64,000 nucleotides of DNA from DASYAE01 sp036501535 (GTDB lineage Bacteria > Actinomycetota > Actinomycetes > Streptomycetales > Catenulisporaceae). This document shows, in pieces, positions 42,467 to 52,958 of the stretch (positions within the stretch are counted from its first letter, which is position 1; every line of letters starts with the position of its first letter). The DNA lies in the NCBI GenBank assembly GCA_036501535.1, contig DASYAE010000157.1, positions 1 to 64,000 on the forward strand. The letters are read 5' to 3'. Made by a program: the position numbers and the translations under genes. The notes under the pieces were generated by a model. That model was not told where the DNA came from. It did not search any database and saw only the letters and a program-made list of their open reading frames with translations.

Positions 42467-43810
42467 TCAGCCTGACGCCCGGCCGGCGTGCCGCGAGGTC
42501 GCGTCGACACCGGCGGCGATCAGCAGGACGACTCCGGTGACGATGTCCTCCCACTGCGCGTTGTCGCTGTTCTTGAGCAGGTCGCTCATACCGAAGATCA
42601 GGATCGTCAGGGCGATGCCGCCGAGCACCGCGTCCATCACCCGGCCGCGCCCGCCGGCCAGCGAGGTGCCGCCGATGACCGCGGCCGCGACGCCGAGCAG
42701 CAGGGTGTTGCCGAGGCTGCTGGTGGCGTTGACCGCGCCGACCTGGGAGCCGAGGAACAGCCCGGAGATCGCGGCCATGCCGGAGCAGATCGCGAACACC
42801 GAGGTGCGCACGGCGCGCACCGGGATGCCGGCGCGGCGGGCCGCCTCGGTGTTGCCGCCGACCGCGTAGATGTGCCGGCCGTAGCGGGTCTTCGAGAGCA
42901 CGAAGGTCAGGATCACGCCGAGGACGGCGATGATCGGCACCGCCCAGGGCACGCCGCCGAGGTACAGCCCCTCGCGCTTCTGCCAGGAGAGCGTCAGCTC
43001 GTTGGCGTTGCACAGGTACACGAACACCGCGCCGCCGATGACGAGCGCCCCGACCCGCAGCCAGAAGATCGACATGGCCTCCACCGGCAGGTTCTGCCGG
43101 GTGCGGTCGGCCCGCTGGAACCACTTGACCAGGGCGTATCCGAGCACGAAGACGACCAGGAAGATCCAGCCGCCGACCTGGGAGAGCCGGCCGCCGATCA
43201 GGTTGAAGAACACCGAGTTGTTGCCCATGCTCAGGCCGCTGCTGGTGCCCGCGATGAAGTCGAGCACGCCCTGGAACGACAGGTAGGCGGCCAGGGTGAC
43301 GACGAACGAGGGGATGCCGAGGCGGGCGCGCAGCCAGCCCAGAGCCGTGCCGCAGACCGTCCCGAAGAGCATGGCGAGGATGATCGCGATGTACCACGGC
43401 GTGCCGTGCTTGACGGTCCAGATCACGCCGAAGGCGGCCGCGGTCGAGCCGACCACCGCCGCGGACAGGTCGATCTCGCCGAGCAGCAGCACGAACACCA
43501 GGCCCATGGCCAGGGTGATCGGCGCGGCCGCCTGCTGCAGCACGTCGGAGAGGCCGGCGACCGAGAACAGGCTCGGCTCGGCGATGGCGAACACGACCGT
43601 CAGCAGGATGATGCCGAGGACCGCGGGCAGCGAGCCGAGCTCGCCCTGACGCACCCTCAGGGTGTAGTCGCGCACCGCGTCGGAGATCGTGGAGGCGCCG
43701 CCGTCCGGGGTGACGCCGGGCGGCGGGACGAAGGGCGGCGGGGCGGCGCGGTGGCTGCCGGCCGGGGGTTGCTGCTGGCTCTGTGTGGTTCCGGCCACGT
43801 AGTCGCTCAT
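42467..43810 (-). CDS. xylH: Xylose ABC transporter permease
   Basis: Membrane subunit of a CUT2-type sugar transporter. The 447-residue protein has a Pro/Gln-rich cytoplasmic N-terminus (1-55), then about ten to twelve helices with the family motifs LLLGEIDLSAAVVGSTAAA and GGTSLAGGRGRVMDAVLGG. The ATG follows GGAGCCGTGAT and overlaps the ATP-binding gene by 4 bp. Xylose as substrate is inferred from the binding-protein type and the ROK neighbour. Confidence 0.9.
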   Translation of the reverse strand: MSDYVAGTTQSQQQPPAGSHRAAPPPFVPPPGVTPDGGASTISDAVRDYTLRVRQGELGSLPAVLGIILLTVVFAIAEPSLFSVAGLSDVLQQAAAPITLAMGLVFVLLLGEIDLSAAVVGSTAAAFGVIWTVKHGTPWYIAIILAMLFGTVCGTALGWLRARLGIPSFVVTLAAYLSFQGVLDFIAGTSSGLSMGNNSVFFNLIGGRLSQVGGWIFLVVFVLGYALVKWFQRADRTRQNLPVEAMSIFWLRVGALVIGGAVFVYLCNANELTLSWQKREGLYLGGVPWAVPIIAVLGVILTFVLSKTRYGRHIYAVGGNTEAARRAGIPVRAVRTSVFAICSGMAAISGLFLGSQVGAVNATSSLGNTLLLGVAAAVIGGTSLAGGRGRVMDAVLGGIALTILIFGMSDLLKNSDNAQWEDIVTGVVLLIAAGVDATSRHAGRASG

Positions 43811-44607
43811 ATCACGGCTCCGTTCGTGCTCAGCGCATCCTCCAGCTGGAGCCCGAGGTGGCCGGAGCGGCCCGCGGTGATCAGTTCGACGATCTGGGTG
43901 TGCGTCACCTCGGAGCGCTTGACCTGCGCGGCCATCTGGCCGAGGTAGAGCGCGGCGATCCGGTCCGAGACCTGGAGGACGTCGTTCATGTTGTGCGAGA
44001 TGAGGATCACGGCCACGCCCTGGTCGGCCAGGCTGCGCACGAGGCGGAGCACCTCGGCGGTCTGCGCGACGCCGAGCGCGGCGGTCGGCTCGTCCAGGAT
44101 GACCACCTTGGAGTTCCACAGCACCGCCTTGGCGATGGCCACGGTCTGCCGCTGGCCGCCGGACAGGCTGGAGACCTTCTGCCGCACCGACTTGACCGTG
44201 CGCACGGACAGCGACGCCAGCGTCTCGCCGGCCAGCCGCTCCATGGTGGTCTCGTCGAGGGTGCGCGACCGGCTGGTGCGCCGCTCCCGGCCGAGGAACA
44301 TGTTCTGCACGATGTCGAGGTTGTCGCACAGCGCGAGGTCCTGGTACACGATCTCGATGCCGAGCGCGGACGCGTCGCGCGGGCCGTGGACCCGGACCGG
44401 AGCGCCGTTGAACTCGATCACGCCGTCATCGACGGTATACGTGCCACCAATGCATTTGACGAGCGTGGACTTGCCCGCTCCGTTGTCTCCGACCAGCGCG
44501 GTGACCTCGCCCGCATGGGCTTCGAAGTCCACTCCCTTCAGCACGCTGACCGGGCCGAAGGACTTGTTGATCCCGCGCATCCGCAGGATCGGTTCGTTCT
44601 CGTTCAC
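43807..44607 (-). CDS. xylG: Xylose ABC transporter ATP-binding protein (single ABC domain)
   Basis: A 266-residue ATPase with Walker A GDNGAGKST, signature LSGGQRQ, Walker B VVILDEP and the switch His in LISHNMND. Unlike the double-domain ATPases of E. coli-type CUT2 transporters it has a single ABC domain and so probably acts as a homodimer. I choose the GTG at 44607, with GAGG 8 bp upstream, over the TTG at 44631. It overlaps xylH by 4 bp and is separated from xylF by a 171-bp gap with two hairpins. Confidence 0.9.
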   Translation of the reverse strand: MNENEPILRMRGINKSFGPVSVLKGVDFEAHAGEVTALVGDNGAGKSTLVKCIGGTYTVDDGVIEFNGAPVRVHGPRDASALGIEIVYQDLALCDNLDIVQNMFLGRERRTSRSRTLDETTMERLAGETLASLSVRTVKSVRQKVSSLSGGQRQTVAIAKAVLWNSKVVILDEPTAALGVAQTAEVLRLVRSLADQGVAVILISHNMNDVLQVSDRIAALYLGQMAAQVKRSEVTHTQIVELITAGRSGHLGLQLEDALSTNGAVI

Positions 44608-44651
44608 CTGATAGACCTCGTTCTTCGTCAACCGGGGCCGGTTGCTTCCTG

Positions 44652-44709
44652 GCGGGTTATACCCGCGCTCGCCGTGACGAGGCCGCCTGTCCGGTAGTGG
44701 ACAGGCGGC
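44652..44709 (-). promoter_or_regulatory. Intercistronic hairpins between xylF and xylG
   Basis: Reading from xylF, a perfect 11-bp stem GCCGCCTGTCC/GGACAGGCGGC with a 6-nt loop (44682-44709) is followed by GCGGGT-N3-ACCCGC (44652-44666). No T-run follows. This probably acts as a partial terminator or 3'-end stabiliser, letting the binding protein be made in excess over the membrane parts, as in many ABC operons (inference). Confidence 0.6.
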
Positions 44710-44778
44710 GCACGCGGATCCCGGCCCCGCGCGGCAGCCCAGGCGGGAGCGGCCGCACGGGGCCGGGACGTCGGGTCG

Positions 44779-45900
44779 TCAGCTGCCGCTGGGGTTGGTG
44801 ACGCCGTTCGCGGTGCACAGCTGCTCGAGCTGCGTGGTGTTGCACACGCTGCTGAACGGCGTGTAGTTCGACTTCACCGGCACGTCGACGTTGGACAGGG
44901 TGATCGTCTCCGGCGTGGCCAGGATCGAGGGCACCTTGCCCGTGGTGGTCGAGTACTTCTCGTCCACGAACTTCTGGCCGTCGACCCCGGTCGGGCTCGA
45001 GTTCCCGCCGACCAGTTCCTTGGCCAGGTCGACCGCGGGGACGGCCTCGAGGCTGGACGCCTTGTAGATGCTGAAGTTCTGGTAGCCGAGCAGGATGTCC
45101 TGCAGGCCCAGCGCGGAGGCGTCCTGGCCGGAGACGATGACCTTGCCGGCGATGTTCTGCTGCACCAGGTACGGGATGATCGCGTCGGCCATGCCGTCGT
45201 TCGCGACCATGATCACGTTGATGTTCGGGTCCTTGGCGTACATGGCCTGGAAGTCGGTCAGCGCCAGCGGGTTGCTCCAGCCGGTGACCGCCTGGTCCGC
45301 GGACTCCTTGTAGGTGCCGTTGTTGAACAGCGGCTGCAGGACGGACATGTAGCCCTGCTTGAACTCGGCCGCGTTGCCGTCGGTGGGCGAGCCGTCGAGC
45401 ACGGCGACGTCCGGGTGCTGCACGCCCTTGGCCTGGATCGCGGCCACCAGCGCCTTGCCCTGGTCCACGCCGACGGTCACGCCGTTGAAGGACATGTAGT
45501 AGTCCGGGTTGCCGAAGGCGCGGTCGTAGTCGATGACCTTGACGCCGTTCTTGTGCGCCAGGTCGGTGATCGTCTGGGTCGGCGCCGGGTCGATGCCCGC
45601 GACCATCAGCACCTGGACGTGCTCCACGTTGATCATCGTGGTGCCGATGGTGACTTCGTTGGTGTCGCTGTCCTCGGCGTTCTGGATGTCACACTGCAGG
45701 CCGTCCTTGGTGCATTGCGCCTGCAGCGCGGGCTGGTCCGCGTTCGCCCAGCGGGGAGAAGTCACCTCGTCCGGCAGGATGATGCCGACCAGAGGCTTCG
45801 AGTTCGAGTTCGTGTTCGAGGAGTTGCTGGAACAACCGGAGGCCACGAGCGCCAGGGCGGCTGCGCCGACACCGGCGGCAAGGACGGGCTTACGCTTCAT
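44779..45900 (-). CDS. xylF: Xylose-type sugar-binding lipoprotein
   Basis: Periplasmic-binding-protein-like sugar receptor tethered to the membrane outer face. The 373-residue protein has a signal peptide with lipobox VASGC (residues 19-23) and a Ser/Asn linker. A type I binding fold of the xylose/ribose branch follows (PLVGIILPD..SPRWANAD, KVIDYDRAFGN, VIMVANDGMADAI, VSGQDASALGLQDIL). Two Cys near the C-terminus may pair. The ATG has AAGGA 10 bp upstream. First gene of xylF-xylG-xylH. Confidence 0.92.
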   Translation of the reverse strand: MKRKPVLAAGVGAAALALVASGCSSNSSNTNSNSKPLVGIILPDEVTSPRWANADQPALQAQCTKDGLQCDIQNAEDSDTNEVTIGTTMINVEHVQVLMVAGIDPAPTQTITDLAHKNGVKVIDYDRAFGNPDYYMSFNGVTVGVDQGKALVAAIQAKGVQHPDVAVLDGSPTDGNAAEFKQGYMSVLQPLFNNGTYKESADQAVTGWSNPLALTDFQAMYAKDPNINVIMVANDGMADAIIPYLVQQNIAGKVIVSGQDASALGLQDILLGYQNFSIYKASSLEAVPAVDLAKELVGGNSSPTGVDGQKFVDEKYSTTTGKVPSILATPETITLSNVDVPVKSNYTPFSSVCNTTQLEQLCTANGVTNPSGS

Positions 45901-46111
45901 CGCGCTGGAAGTCCTTTCTCAATGCCGGCCCTGCGGCCCCGCGCGGGGTGCGGCTCGGCGGTCGAGGAATGTTGTGACCGGCAACGTATGGGCAGCCACT
46001 GCGGATGGGAAGACCTGGGCCGGGCCAATTTGTCGGCCGCAGTAACGATTCGGAAACGCGGCCGCTCGACGGGGCCGGAACGGGACGGCGCGAGCGGTCC
46101 TTCGGGGGCTG

Positions 46112-46161
46112 TGGTCCAGACCATTGCATCCATTGGTCTACCTGGCGACGTGCTTTTGGTC
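46112..46161. promoter_or_regulatory. TGGTC/GACCA half-site cluster upstream of xylF
   Basis: A perfect palindrome TGGTCCAGACCA (46112-46123) is followed by two further TGGTC half-sites (46134-46138 and 46157-46161), 212-261 bp upstream of xylF. The last is in TTTTGGTCCACC and the middle one in ATTGGTCTACC. The spacing of 22-23 bp between half-sites is about two helical turns. This is a good candidate operator for the adjacent ROK regulator (inference). The rest of 45901-46480 has no gene, but an AT-rich perfect palindrome ACATATATATGT lies at 46464-46475. Confidence 0.5.
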
Positions 46162-46487
46162 CACCGAAAAGCTGCGGCCCGCAACAATCCCCGTTACAGC
46201 CACGTGAACTACGGGTCCTCCTATAGGACCGTTGCCCAATCGAAATCTTGAACCCCGCGCGCCGACCGTCCGTTACCGCCCCGCAATGACCCCGTCTCCG
46301 GCGCGTAATGGCTGGCCCGGGCACGTCCCGACGGCCTCAGAGCCGGCCGCGATCACCCGCGCGGGGCCGGCCGGGCACGCCGCGTGACCCCCCGCCGCGC
46401 AGCGCGTCACCGGCTTAATTCGTTGGATGAGAGCCCTCTCACGACGATGATCGGCTTCAGGGAACATATATATGTCTGAAATGCCGC

Positions 46488-46534
46488 AAAAAGAACGGAT
46501 GGCGGGAATGCACACTCTGCATCCCCGCCATCCG
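46488..46534 (-). terminator. Terminator of acnA
   Basis: On the minus strand, an 11-bp stem plus 4 bp after one A-C mismatch (46496-46534, CGGATGGCGGG and its complement, 7-nt loop) is followed by TTCTTTTTG. It starts 16 bp past the acnA stop codon. Confidence 0.85.
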
Positions 46535-46549
46535 GCCGCTGACGCGCGG

Positions 46550-49315
<2,766 letters not shown>

Positions 49316-49346
49316 CGCGGATCTCCTTCGGGGATGCTCGTCAAAT

Positions 49347-49364
49347 TATCTCGATATCAAGATA
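49347..49364. promoter_or_regulatory. Near-perfect palindrome TATCTCGATATCAAGATA upstream of acnA
   Basis: 18 bp, symmetric except for one mismatched pair, centred 40 bp before the acnA start in an AT-rich pocket. The AT-rich half-sites TATCT(T/C)GA fit MarR-type or similar dimer operators. It probably controls acnA and may also affect the divergent gene at 49538. The regulator is unknown. Confidence 0.55.
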
Positions 49365-49537
49365 CCTCATCCTACCGCCTCGCTCTGAAGCGCCGCTCGA
49401 GGCGGGCGCAACCGTTGCGCCACCCGGTTGTGCGAAGATCGCGAATATCCGGACGGCAGACGTGGAACAACCTGGTGACCCCACCGGCGGCCCCGCGCGG
49501 CGCGCGGCCCGGCCGAGACGAAGGCGAGGCCCCTGCC

Positions 49538-50293
49538 ATGACGTTCACCGAGACGCTGCGGCGCGACTTCCCCGGCGCGCTGCCGGCCAACCAGTTCGTC
49601 AACGCCACCCAGAACCGGCTGGCCGAGCACGGGCTGCACCGCGGAAGTGCGCTGCCGCTGATCGCGACCTGCCGGGACGAGCTGGCCTTCGCGCTGACCG
49701 CCGAGCTGCAGCGGGCCTGGGGCGCGGCGTTCAACATGGCCGGGCTGGCCGGGCTGCTCTCGCTGGGCCGCACCGGGATCGCCGCCGCCCGCTCGCACGC
49801 GCCGCTGGTGGCCGGACGGCGCGCCTTCGTCCTGATCGGGCTGACCCACGTGGGCGTCGACGAGGACGGCACGATCGGCCGGTGCGAGCGGCCCGGCGTG
49901 CCCGGCCCGTCGAAGACCTGCGGCGCGCTGATGGCGGTGCACGACAGCCTCGTCGGCGGCGACGCGCACACCTCGGACTACCCGTACCTCGACCTCGACG
50001 ACCCGGAGCAGTCCCGGCTGCGCGAGCGGATCCTGTCCCGGGTGGACGATCCGCAGAAGGCCGACCTGGCCCAGCTCATCCGGATCGCCCGCGACCTGGT
50101 GGACCAGGACGCCGACGAGGTCGTCAGAGTTCTGCGGGAGGATTCGGTGCCGGCGGACGTCGCGGTGTTCACCGGAATCCAGATCCACGGCCCGCGCGGC
50201 GCCGAGTTCGTCGAAGTCGGCCGAAGTTTCTTCGACCGCGAAGACGGCAATGGCGCGGTCCCCATCGCACTCGCGACCGTTCAATCCGATTGA
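49538..50293 (+). CDS. Probable LCIB-type (theta/beta-like) carbonic anhydrase domain protein
   Basis: A 251-residue soluble protein that I match from memory to the LCIB carbonic-anhydrase family. It has a Cys-Arg-Asp-Glu motif (residues 45-48, ATCRDELA), RTGIAAARSHAP, a His in LTHVGVDEDG (104), and a Cys in SKTCGALMAVHDSL (128). In LCIB structures two Cys and one His bind zinc next to an Asp-Arg pair, and all four positions are present here. It would interconvert CO2 and bicarbonate. The ATG follows GAAGGCGAGG. It diverges from acnA with a 222-bp gap. Bacterial members are little studied and many LCIB homologues are inactive, so activity is uncertain. Confidence 0.6.
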   Translation: MTFTETLRRDFPGALPANQFVNATQNRLAEHGLHRGSALPLIATCRDELAFALTAELQRAWGAAFNMAGLAGLLSLGRTGIAAARSHAPLVAGRRAFVLIGLTHVGVDEDGTIGRCERPGVPGPSKTCGALMAVHDSLVGGDAHTSDYPYLDLDDPEQSRLRERILSRVDDPQKADLAQLIRIARDLVDQDADEVVRVLREDSVPADVAVFTGIQIHGPRGAEFVEVGRSFFDREDGNGAVPIALATVQSD

Positions 50294-50299
50294 CCCGAA

Positions 50300-50338
50300 T
50301 TCCGGCGATCACCGCGATTCGCGCGTGAATCGCCGGAA
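50300..50338 (+). terminator. Hairpin after the LCIB-like gene
   Basis: TTCCGGCGA/TCGCCGGAA, a 9-bp stem enclosing a GC-rich inner hairpin (CACCGCG around ATT), 7 bp after the stop. No T-run follows. Probable I-type terminator. Confidence 0.55.
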
Positions 50339-50345
50339 ATCCTCA

Positions 50346-50558
50346 GAGGGCGGTAAGTTCCGATTTGCCGTAACTTGCCTCGCAGCAAAGCGGAGCGTGC
50401 CAGGCCCGAGGTGAGCGGGCACGGTGAAACAGTTCAGGAGCAAGTATGGCAAGTCGGACGGACCGCCTCGGCCCGGTGTTGGCCGTGGCGGTCCGGCCGG
50501 CGCCGCCAGACGCCGCTCATGGGCTGTTTCACCCGGCAAATCCGGACTTACCGCCCTC
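50346..50558. mobile_element. MITE-like element, 213 bp, with 25-bp terminal inverted repeats and TCA target duplication
   Basis: Left end starts GAGGGCGGTAAGTTCCGATT (50346-50370). The right end (50534-50558) is its inverted copy with 23 of 25 bases identical. TCA flanks both sides (50343-50345 and 50559-50561), a 3-bp TNA-type target duplication like that of some IS5-group elements. Further inverted repeats lie inside: GGTGAAACAG (50423-50432) with CTGTTTCACC (50524-50533), and a central hairpin with stem CGGACCGCC/GGCGGTCCG. No transposase is encoded, so it would need one supplied in trans. The right TCA is also the stop codon of the TRIC-like gene. Confidence 0.7.
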
Positions 50559-51245
50559 TCAAATCGCGCCGCCGCCCGGCCCGCCGGTCCCGCGCGGGGC
50601 GGGCACCCGCGCGTGCCAGTCCCGGCGCACCGCGACCATCCGCAGCGCGGCCGCGATCGCCGCGGCCGCGAAGGCGAGCGGGTCCGCCACCGGCTGCCCG
50701 TGATGCGCGGCCAGCGCCACGATCAGGGCCCCGACGAGCGCCGGGATCGCGTACATCTCCCGGCGCAGCACGGTGGGCACCTCGTTGACGAGGACGTCCC
50801 GGATCACTCCGCCGCCCACCGCGGTCACCACGCCCATCAGCGCGGCCGGCACGAGGGCGATCCCATATGCCAGGGCCTTGACAGTGCCGGAGACGGCGAA
50901 GAGGCCCAGCGTGCACGCATCAGCCAGCAGATATGCGTCGGCCAGCGGCAGCGCGGCGCGGATCCGCTCGCGCACCGGCAGGATCCGCCGCTCGACCGCG
51001 ACCACGACCACCGCCGCGGCCGCCGCGCTGGACAGATAGTAGGGATCGGTCAGCACCGCCGGCGGGACGGCCCCGATCATCAGGTCCCGTACCACTCCGC
51101 CGCCGAGCCCGGTGACCGCCGCCAGCACCAGCACGCCGACCAGGTCGAGCCCTTTGCGCAGGCCGGTCAGCGCCCCGGAGGCCGCCGCGGTGAAGATGCC
51201 CAGGACGTCGAAGACCTCGTGGAGTTGCAGGCTGTTGTCATGCAT
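50559..51245 (-). CDS. TRIC-type cation channel family protein (YicG/UPF0126)
   Basis: A 228-residue membrane protein with about seven helices built from two homologous halves, each bearing the family motif (LTGLRKGLDLVGVLVLAAVTGLGGG is the first; GVVTAVGGGVIRDVL the second). The Gly-Gly-Gly kinks and RD after them match bacterial TRIC potassium channels. The C-terminal 20 residues are Arg/Pro/Gly-rich. Its stop codon is the target-site copy of the adjoining MITE-like element, so the insertion left the coding end intact. It is transcribed from the 51246-51797 gap. Confidence 0.88.
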   Translation of the reverse strand: MHDNSLQLHEVFDVLGIFTAAASGALTGLRKGLDLVGVLVLAAVTGLGGGVVRDLMIGAVPPAVLTDPYYLSSAAAAAVVVVAVERRILPVRERIRAALPLADAYLLADACTLGLFAVSGTVKALAYGIALVPAALMGVVTAVGGGVIRDVLVNEVPTVLRREMYAIPALVGALIVALAAHHGQPVADPLAFAAAAIAAALRMVAVRRDWHARVPAPRGTGGPGGGAI

Positions 51246-51450
51246 CCGGACATTGTCGCAGCGCCGGTTCGCATCCCCGCGCGGCTCACCGAATCATTCC
51301 ATGTGTGCAGTCCGTCCGGTCCGGATACCATTGCCTGGCAAAGCCGCGGCAAAAGCCGCACGCGGCCGCCGCGCCGCAACTGCCGGTGCCGCGCGGCCGC
51401 TGATAACGTGGAGCGCACAAAGCAAAGAGACGCGTACGGCTGGCACAGAA

Positions 51451-51483
51451 CGAAGACCGAGCGAAGACGGAACGAAGAACGCA
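51451..51483. repeat. Three 11-bp direct repeats (CGAAGA period) in a gene-free gap
   Basis: CGAAGACCGAG, CGAAGACGGAA and CGAAGAACGCA follow head-to-tail with CGAAGA at 51451, 51462 and 51473. The 11-bp period is close to one helical turn. They lie in the 552-bp gap (51246-51797) between the divergent TRIC-like and sepH genes. Otherwise the gap shows no gene; the sepH ribosome site AGGAGGT is at its end. Confidence 0.5.
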
Positions 51484-51797
51484 GAAGCACGACCGCAAAC
51501 ACTCACGCGGCACTTGCGGCGGCACTGGGTAATCGCGGTGACGACGAGATGAGAATCGGCGCACGGCCGGGATTCCGGGCGGCGTCGGGGGGAATGCCGG
51601 ATCATGACCGCACGGATCAGGGTCGACGGCCTCGGCCGGAGCCCTGCCGGGACGGAGGCCGCCGGGGAGGCGGTCGCCCGATCGGGTAGGCCGCGCGCCC
51701 GCGCACTGCGCCGAACGGGCGTGGCATCTTCCCGAACCCCGGGCCCGCGCGCCACACTCGGTAGGAAGCTTAGGAGCGGCACCACCCAGGAGGTCTC

Positions 51798-52892
51798 GTG
51801 ACCGAACTGCGCGTGATGGCGGTGACCGGCGACGGTGACCGCCTGGTGCTGCGTGCCCCGGACGGGCAGGAGTTCTACCTCGCGATCGACGACCGGCTGC
51901 GCGCCGCGGTCCGCGGCGACCGGGCCCGGCTCGGCCAGATCGAGATAGAGCTGGACGCGCAGCTGCGGCCCCGCGACATCCAGGCGCGGATCCGCTCCGG
52001 CCAGACCGCCGAGCAGGTGGCCGACCTCGCCGGCATCCCGCTGGAGCGGGTGCGCCGGTTCGAGGGCCCGGTGCTGGCCGAGCGGGCGTTCATGGCCGAG
52101 CGGGCGCAGAACACCCAGGTGCGCCGGGCCGGCGAGACGCACGGGCCGAAGCTGGGCGACGTGGTGCGCGAGCGGCTGGCCCAGCGCGAGCCGGACCACG
52201 ACTCGGCGCAGTGGGACTCGTGGCGCAAGGAGGACGGGATCTGGACCGTCCGGCTCGCCTTCCGCATCAGTGGCCTGCCTTACGAGGCCACCTGGTCGTT
52301 CGACCCGCCGCGCCGGCTGGTCACCCCGGCCGACGACGAGGCCAGGCTGCTGTCCAGCGACGCCGCGGCGGAGAACGCCTTCCCGTTCGTGCCGCGCTCC
52401 GCGTCACGGCCGACCGCGCTGCGCGAGGAGCGCCACCCGCACCCCCGGGACGAGCGCCGGCTCGGCGACCCGCTGCCGGGCGAGCACGGGCTGCCGGCCG
52501 AGGACCGGCGCGCGGCCGGGCGCGGCGGCGCCACGTCGGTCACCCCGCTGTCCGCCGCCTGGCACGGCGGCCCGCGCACCGCGGCGACCGAGAGCGAGCA
52601 GCCCGCCGAGGAGGCGCAGGAGGGCGCCGACTCGGTCGTCACCCCGCTGCGGCCGGTGGGCGCCGCGGCGGCCCCGGGCCTGGCGGCGACCGCGGACGAG
52701 CAGGTGCGCCAGGCCGGCGCCGGCTCGGCGTACAGCGACGCGCTGTTCCCGAAGGTGGGTCCGCACAAGGAGCGCAAGGTCGGGCAGACCGACCAGCAGG
52801 CGGTCAACGACGGCGTCCCGCCCGGGCGCCGGGCCACCGTCCCGTCCTGGGACGAGATCGTCTTCGGCACCCGGCGGCGCAAGACGGAGTAG
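51798..52892 (+). CDS. sepH: Cell-division protein SepH
   Basis: Actinobacterial FtsZ-associated protein that helps assemble the division ring. The 364-residue protein begins with the DUF3071 domain (1-170: TELRVMAVTGDGDRLVL, FYLAIDDRLRAAVRGD, the HTH-like RDIQARIRSGQTAEQVADLAG and the WDSWRKEDGIWTVRLAF segment). A long disordered Ala/Glu/Pro-rich region follows, ending in a conserved C-terminal PSWDEIVFGTRRRK motif. The GTG start has AGGAGGT 5 bp upstream. A hairpin terminator follows at 52918. Confidence 0.95.
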   Translation: MTELRVMAVTGDGDRLVLRAPDGQEFYLAIDDRLRAAVRGDRARLGQIEIELDAQLRPRDIQARIRSGQTAEQVADLAGIPLERVRRFEGPVLAERAFMAERAQNTQVRRAGETHGPKLGDVVRERLAQREPDHDSAQWDSWRKEDGIWTVRLAFRISGLPYEATWSFDPPRRLVTPADDEARLLSSDAAAENAFPFVPRSASRPTALREERHPHPRDERRLGDPLPGEHGLPAEDRRAAGRGGATSVTPLSAAWHGGPRTAATESEQPAEEAQEGADSVVTPLRPVGAAAAPGLAATADEQVRQAGAGSAYSDALFPKVGPHKERKVGQTDQQAVNDGVPPGRRATVPSWDEIVFGTRRRKTE

Positions 52893-52917
52893 GCAGAGCA
52901 GTCGGAGCAGTCGGATA

Positions 52918-52946
52918 CGGATCCCGGTGCCACGCACCGGGATCCG
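52918..52946. terminator. Shared hairpin between convergent sepH and efeB
   Basis: Perfect 13-bp stem CGGATCCCGGTGC/GCACCGGGATCCG with a 3-nt loop, 26 bp past the sepH stop and 13 bp before the efeB stop. It has no T-run on either strand and is probably bidirectional. A GAGCAGTCG direct repeat precedes it. Confidence 0.65.
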
Positions 52947-52958
52947 CTCCTGTCCCGG

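Noticed and set aside
50401..50533. Small protein encoded inside the MITE-like element
   Set aside because: Short frames there are interrupted by the internal inverted repeats and lack a start with a ribosome site that continues within the element.
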